In this document: positions 8,871 through 18,883 of the stretch, one piece after another
Position numbering within the stretch: the first letter of the stretch is position 1
Layout of the letters: every line of letters begins with the position of its first letter
Origin: Roseobacter denitrificans OCh 114
GTDB taxonomy: Bacteria > Pseudomonadota > Alphaproteobacteria > Rhodobacterales > Rhodobacteraceae
Assembly: GCF_000014045.1 (NCBI RefSeq)
Contig: NC_008209.1
Span: forward strand, 2,751,001-2,815,000
Length of the DNA: 64,000 nucleotides
Direction of reading: 5' to 3'
Translations under genes and position numbers: made by a program
Notes under the pieces: model-generated
Told to the model about the DNA's origin: nothing
The model's input: only the letters and a program-made list of their open reading frames with translations
The model's database searches: none

Positions 8871-10358
8871 TCAAAAGCGCAGGGTGGCATCCACCGCCCG
8901 CTTCCAGGCTGCGTATTTCCTGTCGCGCAGAGCCGCGTCCATCTGCGGCGCAAAGGTCTTTTCAAGAGCCCAGCTTGCGGCAAATCCGGCCTGATCAGGA
9001 TATAGGCCCGCACGTTGCCCCGCCAGCCACGCCGCCCCCAAGGCGGTTGTTTCAAGCACTTTGGGGCGATCCACCGGCGCATCGATAATGTCAGACAGGA
9101 ACTGCATCGCCCAGTCCGAGGCTGACATGCCCCCATCCACCCGCAGCGTTGCACGCACGTCACTGCCCTGCCAATCCGCTGTCATCGCATCCAACAGATC
9201 GCGGGTTTGGTATCCGACGCTCTCCAGCGCGGCCCTGGCAAATTCGTCCGGCCCTGAATTTCGCGTCAGCCCGAACACAGCGCCCCGACACTCGGCATCC
9301 CAATAGGGCGCGCCCAAGCCCACAAATGCAGGCACCAGCACCACATTCTGGTTCGGGTCCGCGCGTTCTGCCATCGCTTGGGTTTCGCTGGCCTTGCGGA
9401 TGGTTTGCAGCCCATCACGCAGCCATTGCACCACAGCCCCGGCGACGAAAATCGACCCCTCAAGCGCATAGGTCGGTTTGCCATCAAACTGATAGGCGAT
9501 CGTGGTCAGCAACCGATTGCTCGAAGCCACTGCCGTGTCGCCTGTATTCAGCAAGGCGAAACACCCCGTGCCATAGGTCGATTTCAACATGCCCGGTTCA
9601 AAACACGCCTGCCCGATTGTCGCCGCCTGCTGATCGCCCGCCACCCCAAGGATTGGCACGGGGCGGCCAAACAGATCAGAGCGCGTCACGCCAAAATCCG
9701 CCGCGCAGTCTTTTACCTCCGGCAACATCTGTTGCGGAATATCAAACAGCGCGCAGATCGTCTGGCTCCAGCGCCCTTTGTGGATGTCATAAAGGGACGT
9801 GCGCGCGGCATTCGTGGCATCCGTGACATGGGCCGCCCCGCCGGTCAGTTTCCAGATCAGAAAGGTATCAACCGTGCCAAAGAGCAATTCACCGCGCGTT
9901 GCGCGGTCCCTTGCACCTTCCACATTGTCCAATATCCACTTCAGCTTGGTCGCCGAGAAATACGGATCCGCCAGAAGCCCAGTGCGCGCGGTGATCATCT
10001 TGTCATGACCTTCATCGCGCAGCGTCTTGCAATAGGCCGCCGTGCGCCGGTCCTGCCAAACGATCGCGTTGTAAACCGGCTGACCTGATGTTTTATCCCA
10101 GACCACCACGGTTTCGCGTTGATTTGTGATCCCGATGGCGGCGATGTCCTCAGGCTTCAAGCCTGCTTTTTCGATGGCCGCGCGGCAGGTCCCTGCGGTG
10201 GTTGCCCATAAATCGCCGGGATCATGCTCAACCCAGCCGCTGTCGGGATAGTGTTGCGCGAACTCCTCCTGCGCGGATGCGGTGATGTTCATCGACGCAT
10301 CAAATATGATCGCGCGTGACGACGTGGTTCCCTGATCAATGGCCAAGATATGGGTCAT
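8871..10358 (-). CDS. glpK: Glycerol kinase
   Basis: ATP-dependent phosphorylation of glycerol to glycerol 3-phosphate (FGGY family). The protein has 495 residues, as usual. It begins [16 protein letters not shown] (phosphate-binding motif) and contains [31 protein letters not shown] and the FGGY-type C-terminal [17 protein letters not shown]. The start ATG 10358 is preceded by GGGGGAGGGG; a TTG 15 bases further upstream is less likely. It begins 16 bases after glpD and its product feeds GlpD. No glycerol facilitator gene is present here. Confidence 0.97.
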   Translation of the reverse strand: MTHILAIDQGTTSSRAIIFDASMNITASAQEEFAQHYPDSGWVEHDPGDLWATTAGTCRAAIEKAGLKPEDIAAIGITNQRETVVVWDKTSGQPVYNAIVWQDRRTAAYCKTLRDEGHDKMITARTGLLADPYFSATKLKWILDNVEGARDRATRGELLFGTVDTFLIWKLTGGAAHVTDATNAARTSLYDIHKGRWSQTICALFDIPQQMLPEVKDCAADFGVTRSDLFGRPVPILGVAGDQQAATIGQACFEPGMLKSTYGTGCFALLNTGDTAVASSNRLLTTIAYQFDGKPTYALEGSIFVAGAVVQWLRDGLQTIRKASETQAMAERADPNQNVVLVPAFVGLGAPYWDAECRGAVFGLTRNSGPDEFARAALESVGYQTRDLLDAMTADWQGSDVRATLRVDGGMSASDWAMQFLSDIIDAPVDRPKVLETTALGAAWLAGQRAGLYPDQAGFAASWALEKTFAPQMDAALRDRKYAAWKRAVDATLRF

Positions 10359-10374
10359 GCACCCCTCCCCCAAG

Positions 10375-12003
10375 TTATTGTGCAGCGTCAGAGCCTTCTT
10401 TTAGCCTGTGTGCCTGCATAAAGTCATCCAGAACAGAAACTTCCTGCGGACTCATGCGCAAGCCCAATTTGTTGCGCCGCCACAGGATATCTTCGGCTGT
10501 TTGCGCATATTCATGGGTCATCAGCCAGAGCACCTCGCGCGCGCGTAACCCATGACCGAAGTGTTCGCCCAATTCTTCAACCTTCTGTGCACCCGCCATG
10601 ATGTCCCAGCTTTCGGTGCCATAGGCGCGCACCAGCCTGCGTGCGCAAAAATGCGAAAGAAAAGGAAAATCATCACGCAGCCGCGCGACAAGCGTGTCGA
10701 AATCCCCGACCGCGAAATCGCCGCCCGGCAAGGGCACACCCGCCGTCCAATGCCCCGAGGTGCCGGGAAAGAACGGCACGATCCGCTCCATCGCATCCTC
10801 TGCCAGCTTGCGGTAGGTCGTGATCTTGCCGCCAAAGACATTCAGGATCGGCGCGCCACCTGCCTCATCCACCTTGAGCGTATAGTCCCGCGTCGCCGCC
10901 GTCGCACTGCTTGCCCCATCATCGTAAAGCGGGCGCACCCCGGAATAGGTCCAGACCACATCGTCGCGGCTTATGTCATGGTCGAAATACTGGTTGGCGA
11001 AATCAATCAGATAATCACGCTCCTGAGGCGTGCATTCAGGCGACACCGACGGGTCGGGATGCTCTGCATCCGTCGTCCCGATCAACGTGAAATCCGTCTC
11101 ATAGGGAATGGCAAAGATGATGCGCCCGTCCATGCCCTGAAAAAAGTAACATTTGTCATGATCATAGAGTTTGCGCGTCACGATGTGGCTGCCGCGCACC
11201 AATCGCACGCCTTCGGTCGAGTTTATCCGCACCTTTTGCTGGATGATATCCCCGACCCACGGCCCGCCTGCATTGACCAGCATGCGCGCCCGCAGCTTGC
11301 GCATCTGCCCTGTGGTCACGTCCTGCAGGCTCACCTCCCACAGATCGTCGACGCGCGCGGCAGACACGACTTTGGTGCGCACCATCACGGATGCTCCCCG
11401 CGCGGCAGCATCACGCGCGTTCAGAACGACAAGGCGCGAATCCTCAACCCAGCAATCTGAATATTCAAAAGCCTTTTCGAACTTTTTCACCAGTGGTGCG
11501 CCCTCAGGCCCCCCGCGCAAATCCAGCGTTTTTGTCCCCGGCAGGATGTCGCGACCACCCAGATTGTCATACAGGAAAAGACCAAACCGGATCAGCCATG
11601 CAGGCCGCCGCCCCTTCATCCAGGGCATTACGGTATTGAGGATGCGCGAGGTTGGCGTGCTGCCCTCGAACCTCATGTCGCGGTGATAGGGCAACACAAA
11701 GCGCATGGGCCAACTGATATGCGGCATGGCTTTCAACAGCACTTCACGCTCTGCCAGAGCATGTTTGACCAGATTGATCTCGAAATACTCAAGATAGCGC
11801 AGACCGCCATGAAACAGCTTGGTCGATGCAGAAGATGTGGCCGAGGCCAGATCGTTCATTTCTGCCAGCGCAACATGCAGGCCCCGCCCGGCCGCATCGC
11901 GCGCGATACCGCAGCCGTTTATGCCACCACCGATGATGAACAGATCGTAGGGCTTCTCTTGATCATTGGGCACTGCGCGGTCTTTCTCGTCATCCAAGTG
12001 CAT
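10375..12003 (-). CDS. glpD: Aerobic glycerol-3-phosphate dehydrogenase
   Basis: This FAD-dependent, membrane-associated enzyme oxidises glycerol 3-phosphate to dihydroxyacetone phosphate and feeds electrons to quinone. The FAD-binding motif [23 protein letters not shown] lies near residue 20, followed by [13 protein letters not shown]; the length of about 542 residues is normal. In-frame ATGs at 12030, 12021 and 12003 are all possible and no strong ribosome site decides; I used the last. It is the first gene of the operon and is transcribed away from glpR, across a 161-base intergenic region with a candidate GlpR site. Confidence 0.96.
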   Translation of the reverse strand: MHLDDEKDRAVPNDQEKPYDLFIIGGGINGCGIARDAAGRGLHVALAEMNDLASATSSASTKLFHGGLRYLEYFEINLVKHALAEREVLLKAMPHISWPMRFVLPYHRDMRFEGSTPTSRILNTVMPWMKGRRPAWLIRFGLFLYDNLGGRDILPGTKTLDLRGGPEGAPLVKKFEKAFEYSDCWVEDSRLVVLNARDAAARGASVMVRTKVVSAARVDDLWEVSLQDVTTGQMRKLRARMLVNAGGPWVGDIIQQKVRINSTEGVRLVRGSHIVTRKLYDHDKCYFFQGMDGRIIFAIPYETDFTLIGTTDAEHPDPSVSPECTPQERDYLIDFANQYFDHDISRDDVVWTYSGVRPLYDDGASSATAATRDYTLKVDEAGGAPILNVFGGKITTYRKLAEDAMERIVPFFPGTSGHWTAGVPLPGGDFAVGDFDTLVARLRDDFPFLSHFCARRLVRAYGTESWDIMAGAQKVEELGEHFGHGLRAREVLWLMTHEYAQTAEDILWRRNKLGLRMSPQEVSVLDDFMQAHRLKEGSDAAQ

Positions 12004-12053
12004 TTCGCCTAACGCAGCCATCCTGCGCATTCAAGCATTTATCTTCGAAATTT

Positions 12054-12084
12054 TTCGTTTAATGTACAAAAGAGAGAAAACGAA
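12054..12084. promoter_or_regulatory. Candidate GlpR operator between glpD and glpR
   Basis: TTCGTTT (12054-12060) and AAACGAA (12078-12084) form a perfect inverted repeat with 17 bases between them, in the AT-rich centre of the divergent glpD/glpR intergenic region. DeoR-type GlpR operators known in other bacteria contain TTCG/CGAA half-sites, so this is the best candidate for the site that controls both directions. The spacing is longer than in the enterobacterial operator; the assignment is inference. Confidence 0.5.
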
Positions 12085-12164
12085 CAATTTCGATCCATCG
12101 TCCTTGGCGCATAATCGGCACGACGATCCGCGATTGAGGCCAGCAAAGGCACAGAACAGCACCG

Positions 12165-12926
12165 ATGACACAAAACTTCCGGCACGCCGACATCCTGAAC
12201 ATCGCGCAAAAAGAAGGCAAAGTAACCGTAGATGACCTTGCAGACCGGTTCGGCGTCACCCTCCAGACCATCCGCCGGGATCTGACCGAACTGGCAGCAG
12301 ACAGAAAGCTGGAACGCGTGCATGGCGGCGCGGTCTTGCCCTCGGGCACCACGAACATCGAATATGATGAAAGACGCCGCCTGAACGCCGATGCCAAGAC
12401 ATCAATCGCCCGCGCCTGTGCGGCACGTATCGACGATGGCAGTTCGGTGTTTCTGAACATCGGCACCACCACCGAAGCCGTGGCCCAGCACCTGCTGGAT
12501 CACCGGAACCTGATGGTTGTGACCAACAACATGAACGTGGCCAGCATCATGGGACACAACGCCAACAGCCGGACGATTGTGACCGGTGGCGCACTGCGAC
12601 GCAGCGATGGTGGCCTGATCGGCCATGTGGCGGTTGAAACCATACGCCAGTTCAAATTCGACATCTCGGTGATCGGATGCTCGGCGCTGGATGTGTCCGG
12701 CGACCTGCTGGATTTCGATGTCGAAGAAGTCAGCGTCAGCCGTGCCATCATAGCGCAATCGCGCAAATGCTATCTGGTCGCTGACCATTCGAAACTCAGC
12801 CGCTCCGCCCCTGTGCGAATTGCCGCGCTGCACTCGCTGACAGGTGTTTTCACGGATGCGCCCTTCCCGCCCGTGCTCGCGCAGCGCTGCGCCGATTGGG
12901 GGGTTGAGGTGATCCTGACCGATTGA
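12165..12926 (+). CDS. glpR: DeoR-family transcriptional repressor of glycerol use
   Basis: The protein has 253 residues. An N-terminal winged helix-turn-helix (VTVDDLADRFGVTLQTIRRDLTELAADRKLERVHGGAV) is followed by the DeoR C-terminal sugar-phosphate sensor domain with FLNIGTTTEAVAQHL. It is transcribed divergently from glpD-glpK, the classical position for GlpR, which senses glycerol 3-phosphate. The downstream neighbour is convergent and unrelated. Confidence 0.92.
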   Translation: MTQNFRHADILNIAQKEGKVTVDDLADRFGVTLQTIRRDLTELAADRKLERVHGGAVLPSGTTNIEYDERRRLNADAKTSIARACAARIDDGSSVFLNIGTTTEAVAQHLLDHRNLMVVTNNMNVASIMGHNANSRTIVTGGALRRSDGGLIGHVAVETIRQFKFDISVIGCSALDVSGDLLDFDVEEVSVSRAIIAQSRKCYLVADHSKLSRSAPVRIAALHSLTGVFTDAPFPPVLAQRCADWGVEVILTD

Positions 12927-13162
12927 ACACGACCGCACAGATCAGCACCCAGCCGTTGCGATGTCGCAAGCAAGCCCCTGCGTTGGTCCTGCGCGAGCGC
13001 TGCGGCATCTCCACGGCAAACCGCAGTACGGCGCAATGCAGTGCAGTTTTCATCAATTATCACTCAGGTGATCCAACGGTACGGACACCGCGCATCGCCG
13101 TTTTCACAGATCGCCTGCCCCAGGTCGCAAAGGTGATCTTCGTATTTTCCGGATCAGGTCAA
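12927..13162. other. Intergenic region between convergent glpR and the small dynamin gene
   Basis: No credible gene is visible in these 236 bases. A short hairpin-like TTGCG/CGCAA pair lies near 12957-12970 but has no T-run, so I do not call a terminator. Confidence 0.5.
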
Positions 13163-14077
13163 TCAGGGCATGACGGCGCGCGAACTTACCTCTGATGCGT
13201 CGCGTGTCGGGCGGTTGCGCGGTGCGTCGCGGCGCGCTTGTGGGCGTCTGGGCACAATCGTGCTTGCCGCTTCAGGTGGCGCGGTGCACGCATGATCCGC
13301 ACCGAGGCTGCATGCCGACATCGTGCTCACCTCCAGCGGATCATGCGCCGAAGCCTCAAGGGCGCCTGCAACCCGCGCTGCCAGCACCAGAAACCTTTCA
13401 ACAACATGCGCCGCAGCGCTGTCGCGCCACGGGGCTACATCCTCTCTGGCGTCAGGCGCTTGAGCCAAAGACACCATCCTGACATCCGCAAAAACCGCAG
13501 CAGCCTCAGATCTGATGCGGCGAAGAACCTTGGCCTTGTCAGCTTCGTTTTGCAGCATATCCGCCCGCGTCAAAACGAGCATGGAGTTTGCCTGAACCTG
13601 TGGATCAACATCCTCCCATACCGCCGCTTCGCTCTGACGCCAGGCCTGCGTCGCGGGGCTGCACCACAGGACACCGTCTGCGCAGGACATCATGCGTTCC
13701 CAGACACGGCTCGACATATTGGGATCGGATGTTCCCGGCATATCAATCAACTCGCAGTGTCTGAGGATTTCCGCCTCGCAGTGAAGCTTGATGAACGCCA
13801 CTTCATCAAACGACGTCCCCGCGAGATCCTCTAGACTGCACGATGTTTCATTCCCCGCCAGATCGACGATCACAGACGGTTGTGATCCATGAATTATCCA
13901 GACCGGTGGCAGTTGTGTTGCAACGACCTGAACCGGCAAGGCGGTGACGCCAAGCATCAGGTTCGCCAGCGTGCTTTTGCCCGCACTGAATTCACCCATC
14001 AGCGCAAAGCGCGGCAAGCGCGGGCCGCGCATGGGCGGCCAGAAATCAGCGCTGTCTGCCAGGCGTTCATCCGTCAT
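13163..14077 (-). CDS. Dynamin-like GTPase, smaller partner
   Basis: The 304-residue protein has a complete GTPase set: P-loop GEFSAGKST near residue 28, switch II DMPGTSDPN near residue 112, and the base-specificity motif LTRAD. The large flexible P-loop with FSAGKST is typical of dynamin-superfamily proteins. The last 70 or so residues are Arg/Pro/Ala-rich and look disordered. Its ATG overlaps the stop of the upstream 714-residue GTPase gene (ATGA at 14074-14077), so the two are translationally coupled. No transmembrane helix is evident. Function is unknown; membrane remodelling by a GTPase pair is inference from family and gene pairing. Confidence 0.85.
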   Translation of the reverse strand: MTDERLADSADFWPPMRGPRLPRFALMGEFSAGKSTLANLMLGVTALPVQVVATQLPPVWIIHGSQPSVIVDLAGNETSCSLEDLAGTSFDEVAFIKLHCEAEILRHCELIDMPGTSDPNMSSRVWERMMSCADGVLWCSPATQAWRQSEAAVWEDVDPQVQANSMLVLTRADMLQNEADKAKVLRRIRSEAAAVFADVRMVSLAQAPDAREDVAPWRDSAAAHVVERFLVLAARVAGALEASAHDPLEVSTMSACSLGADHACTAPPEAASTIVPRRPQARRDAPRNRPTRDASEVSSRAVMP

Positions 14078-16218
14078 CTTCGTGCGTATTCATTCAAGGT
14101 CGCCATCGCCTGTTTCAGCACCGCGCGCCTGTGCTGCGGGGCGTGGCGGGCAATATAGGCTGCTAGCTCTTCCGGGCTTGCCCGGTGCATATGGGTCAAC
14201 CGTTCGAAAACATCCAGTTGTTCGGACAGGAAGTCGTCAAAGATCGCGATGGCCTCACCCCGAACCGATTGCGCCAGATCGTCATGCATGGCCTTGAGAA
14301 CAGGGCTGATTTCCGATTTGAGCAGCTTGTGAAAATGCGCCGCATGGGCAGTGGTGCCGCGCCGCCGCCGCCACCACTGCTTCCACCAGCGGTCATTCAG
14401 ATCAAGCGCAATCGTGCTGCCCAAAGAGACTGGCGGCGGCACCTGCGGCGCACGCGGGCGGGCGATGTCCAGCGTATTGCCACCCAGAGCAAAGGCTTGC
14501 GCATAGATGTCCATCACCTCCGCCGCCGCCGCCTCTGTCGCCCTGTCAAACGCTGATTGGCAGTTGCGCGCCAACACTTTGTGTGACGCCCTCAGCAGCG
14601 CACGAAGCCCTGCCGGGTCATAGCGCCAGGTGGTCTGACTGCCATGACGCGCAAGATGCTCGATCAGCGCCACGGTTGCACGCTCCAGAAAGCTGTTCTG
14701 CACCCGCTCCATCCGCGCGGCAAAACGCGACAGGATGGCGTCGAATTCTGAGCGTATGTCCGATTTCCGGGCGCTGATCATCCGTGTGAAGCGTTCCTGC
14801 GACTCGCTGCCTTGAACCCGCGCGATGGCGCGTGTTTCTTCGGTGGCGTTGCTGATTTCACGCGCGACTGCGAGACCGGAGGTCAGGTTGAGCGCGCTGG
14901 CCGCGACCCGCTGCAACATTGCCGCGCCAACACCGTCTGCGACGCGCTGCGCGATGGCGTCCTGCAAGGCGGGCAGCCCGGACAAACGCCAGGCGATGCG
15001 CTCATCCGGCGCGCCTGTGTCAGCGTCTGCCGCCCAACTGGCCAAGGAGGCCGCACTTGAAGCAGGCATATCCGCCAGCCGCATCTGCAAGGCATATCCG
15101 GCCCAGAGCGCGCTGCCAAAGAGAACTTCGGCCCGTCTGGGCCCCTGGTGCTTTTTCAAAGTTGCGGCGATACTCTCGCGGATCTGCGGGATCTGGGCCG
15201 CCGGATCGGACAACTCGTCCACGCGGTTGACAAAGATGACGACATCGCGTGATTTCACCAGTGAAATCAACCGGATCAGCGCCATATCCGTTGAAGACAA
15301 CGCTTGATGCGCCGACAGGACAACGACGCAGATCTGGCTGTCCCGGATCGCACGGATCGTGATTTGCTCGCGCATCATGAAGGTATCATTCACCCCCGGC
15401 GTATCGCGAAGACAAAGCGGCATCGGCAGCGCCGCGCGCGTCATGTACAGATCGGCGGATTTGGTGATGTCAGCAAAGCGCCCTATCATGTCGCTGTCGG
15501 CCTGATCCAATGCGTCACCAAGGCAGACGTAGCGTTCGACCAACTCTTTATCGACGTGGTCATACGCGCGCTGCTGACCCAACAACTTCTCGAACCTGTC
15601 CCCGAGCCGCCGCCGCGATGTCTCGCGCATCTGCAGGGCCTGTTGCTTGATCTTTTCCAGCTCCGCTTCGGCACCCGCCCTGCGGGCGAGTTCTCCGATA
15701 CGCCCGCCACCACGGATCAGCCGGTCCCATTCTTCCTTGTCGAAAAACCTGAACGTAGCGCGGTTTTTGAACCCCGATGTTTCGGGGCGTAGATGCAGCG
15801 AGGTGATAACCGACGTCCATGGATTGACATCCGCAGGCAACAGGTCCGGCGCACCGATCAGCGCGTTGACCAGCGACGTCTTGCCGGATTTGACCTGCCC
15901 GATCAGCGTGACGGATGGTTCGAATGTCTCAAGCTGGCGCACCAAGCGCTCAACACGGCGCGCGGTGGCTGGATCACCAAGTTCGGCCAAGTCTCGCAGC
16001 TTCGCTTGAACCCGGTCACGGGATGCGGCGAAACTGCGTAACGCCTCAAGGCCGCAGCCGAGGAGGTCGCCCTGTCTTGCCTTGATAAACCCCGCCTTGT
16101 TGCCGCCATTCAGCGCATTCATTTGAACCATCCAGTCGCCCGGACACTTCGTCGAACCCGTTTCTCGTAGCCATATCTGTTGACGTGTTGTGTCATTTTC
16201 TGCCCAGGGATCCATCAT
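14074..16218 (-). CDS. Dynamin-like GTPase, larger partner
   Basis: This protein of up to 714 residues has P-loop GQVKSGKTS (about residue 107), switch II DTPGVND and NRVDEL as the G4 motif, all of dynamin-superfamily type. A long mostly alpha-helical region follows. Near residue 620 there is a striking Trp/Arg-rich segment, WWKQWWRRRRG, which could be a membrane-contact paddle. The first residues are uncertain: ATGs at 16218, 16215, 16131 and 16122 are in frame and none has a strong ribosome site; similarity is expected only from about residue 40. It overlaps the smaller GTPase gene by ATGA. The cellular role is not known. Confidence 0.87.
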   Translation of the reverse strand: MMDPWAENDTTRQQIWLRETGSTKCPGDWMVQMNALNGGNKAGFIKARQGDLLGCGLEALRSFAASRDRVQAKLRDLAELGDPATARRVERLVRQLETFEPSVTLIGQVKSGKTSLVNALIGAPDLLPADVNPWTSVITSLHLRPETSGFKNRATFRFFDKEEWDRLIRGGGRIGELARRAGAEAELEKIKQQALQMRETSRRRLGDRFEKLLGQQRAYDHVDKELVERYVCLGDALDQADSDMIGRFADITKSADLYMTRAALPMPLCLRDTPGVNDTFMMREQITIRAIRDSQICVVVLSAHQALSSTDMALIRLISLVKSRDVVIFVNRVDELSDPAAQIPQIRESIAATLKKHQGPRRAEVLFGSALWAGYALQMRLADMPASSAASLASWAADADTGAPDERIAWRLSGLPALQDAIAQRVADGVGAAMLQRVAASALNLTSGLAVAREISNATEETRAIARVQGSESQERFTRMISARKSDIRSEFDAILSRFAARMERVQNSFLERATVALIEHLARHGSQTTWRYDPAGLRALLRASHKVLARNCQSAFDRATEAAAAEVMDIYAQAFALGGNTLDIARPRAPQVPPPVSLGSTIALDLNDRWWKQWWRRRRGTTAHAAHFHKLLKSEISPVLKAMHDDLAQSVRGEAIAIFDDFLSEQLDVFERLTHMHRASPEELAAYIARHAPQHRRAVLKQAMATLNEYARR

Positions 16219-16648
16219 CCTCGCGACAGCATGCTTGCAAATTGTGCCACGAGTATGGCTTGATCCCGACGCAACGGCTGCGCGTCTTTAAAAATTTAGG
16301 AAATGGCCGCAGGTGCGCGCACAGCATTGCGGCGCAAGGATCATAACCGGGTTCCGGCAGCTGCACCGCCCCTGATTTTGCACGTTGGCCGCATCGGCAA
16401 AGACGTGCCGCCGTTACCAACCGTTGAAACGCAGAAGCCGCGGCGGGTCTTTTGCGCTGCACCGTGGCGGTGGTGTCCGGTGGCTGTTTATGCGGATCGC
16501 TCTGATCGTGCGCCGCGTTTTGACATCCTGCGCGCCGTGGCCGCACGGGGTTGGTTTGGGAAAAACGCTCTCATCGCCAACGCCCCGGCAAAACTAAGGA
16601 TTGCTCGGCAAGGCAGTGCCTGGCAGCCAGAACAGAACCCGACGCGCG
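16219..16648. other. 430-base intergenic region without a clear gene
   Basis: This lies between the start of the larger dynamin gene and the end of bhcD. Open frames on both strands have Arg/Pro-rich, low-complexity translations with no recognisable motif or ribosome site, so I regard them as chance. The promoter of the dynamin pair must lie here, but I could not recognise a box pair with confidence. Confidence 0.5.
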
Positions 16649-17626
16649 TCACAAAGCGATACGCGTCGCCTTGCCGCGGCTTTCCGCTTCGCGCGCGGCC
16701 ACGGATGCCACCGCAAGATCCTGAAGCCCGACGCCAGTGCCATCGAACAAGGTGATCTGCTGATCACTGCTGCGTCCGGCATGGGTGCCGTTGATCACCG
16801 CGCCGATGGGCGTGATTTCGGCATCAGACAAGCGGCCCGATGCCACCGCATGCTGCGCTTCGCCAATCGTCACAGACTGTGCGATTTCATCGGCAAAGAC
16901 AGTCGCGGACACGAGCAGTTCGGGGTCAACCTCCTGCTTGCCCTTGGTATCCGTGCCCATGCAGGCGATATGCGTGCCCGGCTTGATCCAGTCTTTCATC
17001 AACAAGGGCTCAAAGGCCGAGGTGATGGTGATGATCACATCCGCCTGCGCGCCAAGCTCTTCCTGCGTGACGGCTTCAAAGGCCAGCCCAAGCTCTTCTG
17101 CCACAGCGCCGAGGCGTGGTAGCATATCGGGATGCGGATTCCATGCGACGACTTTCTCGAAATCCCGTTGCTCTGCGGCTGCGCGCAACTGAAAGGTCGA
17201 CTGATGCCCTGCCCCGACCATGCCCAGCACTTTGGCATCCTTGCGCGCCAGATGCGCGATGGAAACGGACGAAGATGCCGCCGTGCGCACAGCCGTCAGG
17301 TAATTGCCCCCAACGAGCGCCTCCAGCATACCTGTGTCCGGATCAAACAGAAAAATCGTGGACTGGTGGTTGGTCAGACCCTTGTCCATATTGCCCGGCC
17401 AGTATCCGCCGGATTTCACACCCAGCGTTTTGCCCGCCTTGTCGAACCCGGATTTGAACCCATAAAGCGCATCGGCATATCCGATCGCCTCGCGGATGAC
17501 CGGGAAGTTATAGGCGTCTCCCTTTGCCATGGCCCCGAAAACGGCCTCGACGGCGGTGAAGGCATCGGCACTGCTGACGACCTCGGCACAGATATCTTCG
17601 CCTACGATCAAAAGTCCTTTGGACAT
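16649..17626 (-). CDS. bhcD: Iminosuccinate reductase of the beta-hydroxyaspartate cycle
   Basis: The 325-residue protein belongs to the ornithine cyclodeaminase/mu-crystallin family. It has the NAD(P)-binding loop LGMVGAGHQSTFQL near residue 135 and KSGGYWPGN in the substrate domain. In this gene setting it matches BhcD, which reduces iminosuccinate to L-aspartate and so regenerates the amino donor for BhcA. It is the last gene of bhcABCD, 81 bases after bhcC and behind a strong GC hairpin. Without the neighbours it would only be called an ornithine cyclodeaminase-family protein. Confidence 0.92.
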   Translation of the reverse strand: MSKGLLIVGEDICAEVVSSADAFTAVEAVFGAMAKGDAYNFPVIREAIGYADALYGFKSGFDKAGKTLGVKSGGYWPGNMDKGLTNHQSTIFLFDPDTGMLEALVGGNYLTAVRTAASSSVSIAHLARKDAKVLGMVGAGHQSTFQLRAAAEQRDFEKVVAWNPHPDMLPRLGAVAEELGLAFEAVTQEELGAQADVIITITSAFEPLLMKDWIKPGTHIACMGTDTKGKQEVDPELLVSATVFADEIAQSVTIGEAQHAVASGRLSDAEITPIGAVINGTHAGRSSDQQITLFDGTGVGLQDLAVASVAAREAESRGKATRIAL

Positions 17627-17658
17627 CGGGTATTCCTGTCTTTGTCTTTTTTGTAAGT

Positions 17659-17681
17659 CGCGCCCGGGCGTGCCGGGCGCG
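17659..17681 (-). repeat. Strong hairpin between bhcC and bhcD
   Basis: CGCGCCCGG and CCGGGCGCG form a perfect 9-base-pair stem with a 5-base loop. In the transcript (minus strand) it is followed by ACTTACAAAAAAG, not by U residues, so it is not an ordinary terminator. It sits inside the 81-base gap between bhcC and bhcD. It may slow transcription or protect the upstream bhcABC message, setting the level of bhcD; that role is inference. Confidence 0.6.
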
Positions 17682-17707
17682 GTGTCACTTCTGATGCCGG
17701 GTGCGGC

Positions 17708-18871
17708 TCAGTAGGCCTTGCCACGCGCCGATACCGGCCAGAGCGTTTCAACCTTGCCGCCGCGCACGCCGACATACCAGTCGTGCACATTGCAGGTCGG
17801 ATCACAGTGACCCGGGACCAGTTTCAACTTGTCATTGACCTTGAGCGCCCCATGCGGGTCGGCAACAACCCCATGCTCATCCGAGCATTTGACATATTCC
17901 ACATCCGTGCGGCCATAGATCGTCGGCAGACCACTGTCCACAGATTGCGCCTTGAGGCCCGCATCCACGATGGCCTTGTCTGCCTTGGCGTGGCTCATCA
18001 CGGAGGTCAGGATAAACAACGCGTTTTCCCACTCCCCCTGATCAATCCGGTTGCCATTCTTGTCGAGAATACGCCCGTAATCTGCATCCATGAAGGCGTA
18101 GGACCCACACTGCAATTCGTTGAACACGCCCGAAGCGCTTTCAAAATAATAGGAGCCCGTGCCGCCACCTCCTACGATGTCACACTCCAGACCCGCCACC
18201 TTGAGCAGATCAAGGCTTTCGCGCACCTGATCAATGGCGATCTGTGTCTTGCGCTTGCGGTCTTCGTAGCTGTCCATGTGCTGCATCGCGCCCTGATAGG
18301 CCTGGATACCGGCAAACTTCAGACCCTCCGCCGCGTCAATCGCGAGTGCGAGATCAACGACCGGCTGGCCATATTGCACACCGCACCGGCCCGCGCCCAC
18401 GTCGATTTCCACGAGGCATTCGATTTGCGTACCGTGGCGCAACGCCGCCTGCGACAGATCGGCCACATTGTCGATGTCATCGACACAGCAGATGGCGCGC
18501 GCACCCAGTTTCGGCAGACGCGCAAGACGGTCGATCTTTTCGGGCTGGCGCACCTGGTTGGAGACCAGCACATCCTTGATCCCACCGCGGGCAAAGACCT
18601 CAGCCTCTGAGACCTTCTGACAGCACACACCGACAGAGCCGCCAAGTTCTTCCTGCAAGAGCGCCACATCGACGGATTTGTGCATCTTGCCATGTACCCG
18701 GTGGCGCATGCCGTGCGCCTTGGCAAAATCGCCCATCTTCTTGATGTTACGCTCCAGCGCGTCGAGGTCCAGCACAAGGCAGGGCGTCTGGATATCGGCC
18801 TCATCCATACCAATCGCGGCAGGGATATCATAGCCGACTTCATAGTCTTCAAAGTTCACTTGCTTGTTCAT
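17708..18871 (-). CDS. bhcC: beta-Hydroxyaspartate aldolase
   Basis: This fold-type III PLP enzyme of 387 residues is of the D-threonine aldolase / alanine racemase N-terminal type. In the cycle it condenses glyoxylate with glycine to (2R,3S)-beta-hydroxyaspartate. The PLP lysine lies in RVHGKMHKSVDVA near residue 50 and the divalent-metal ligands in PGHCDPTCNVHDWYV near the C-terminus. It starts 13 bases after bhcB. The D-threonine aldolase-like fold would be ambiguous alone, but the four-gene order fixes the role. Confidence 0.94.
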   Translation of the reverse strand: MNKQVNFEDYEVGYDIPAAIGMDEADIQTPCLVLDLDALERNIKKMGDFAKAHGMRHRVHGKMHKSVDVALLQEELGGSVGVCCQKVSEAEVFARGGIKDVLVSNQVRQPEKIDRLARLPKLGARAICCVDDIDNVADLSQAALRHGTQIECLVEIDVGAGRCGVQYGQPVVDLALAIDAAEGLKFAGIQAYQGAMQHMDSYEDRKRKTQIAIDQVRESLDLLKVAGLECDIVGGGGTGSYYFESASGVFNELQCGSYAFMDADYGRILDKNGNRIDQGEWENALFILTSVMSHAKADKAIVDAGLKAQSVDSGLPTIYGRTDVEYVKCSDEHGVVADPHGALKVNDKLKLVPGHCDPTCNVHDWYVGVRGGKVETLWPVSARGKAY

Positions 18872-18883
18872 GGTGCATCCTCC

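Noticed and set aside
13163..16218. Dynamin pair as part of a known phage defence operon
   Set aside because: No nuclease, reverse transcriptase, toxin or other defence gene adjoins it; the neighbours are metabolic. Kept only as a question in the findings.
16193..16546. Possible minus-strand gene of 117 codons upstream of the larger dynamin gene
   Set aside because: No ribosome site, no motif and it overlaps the dynamin start region; probably a chance frame in the promoter area.
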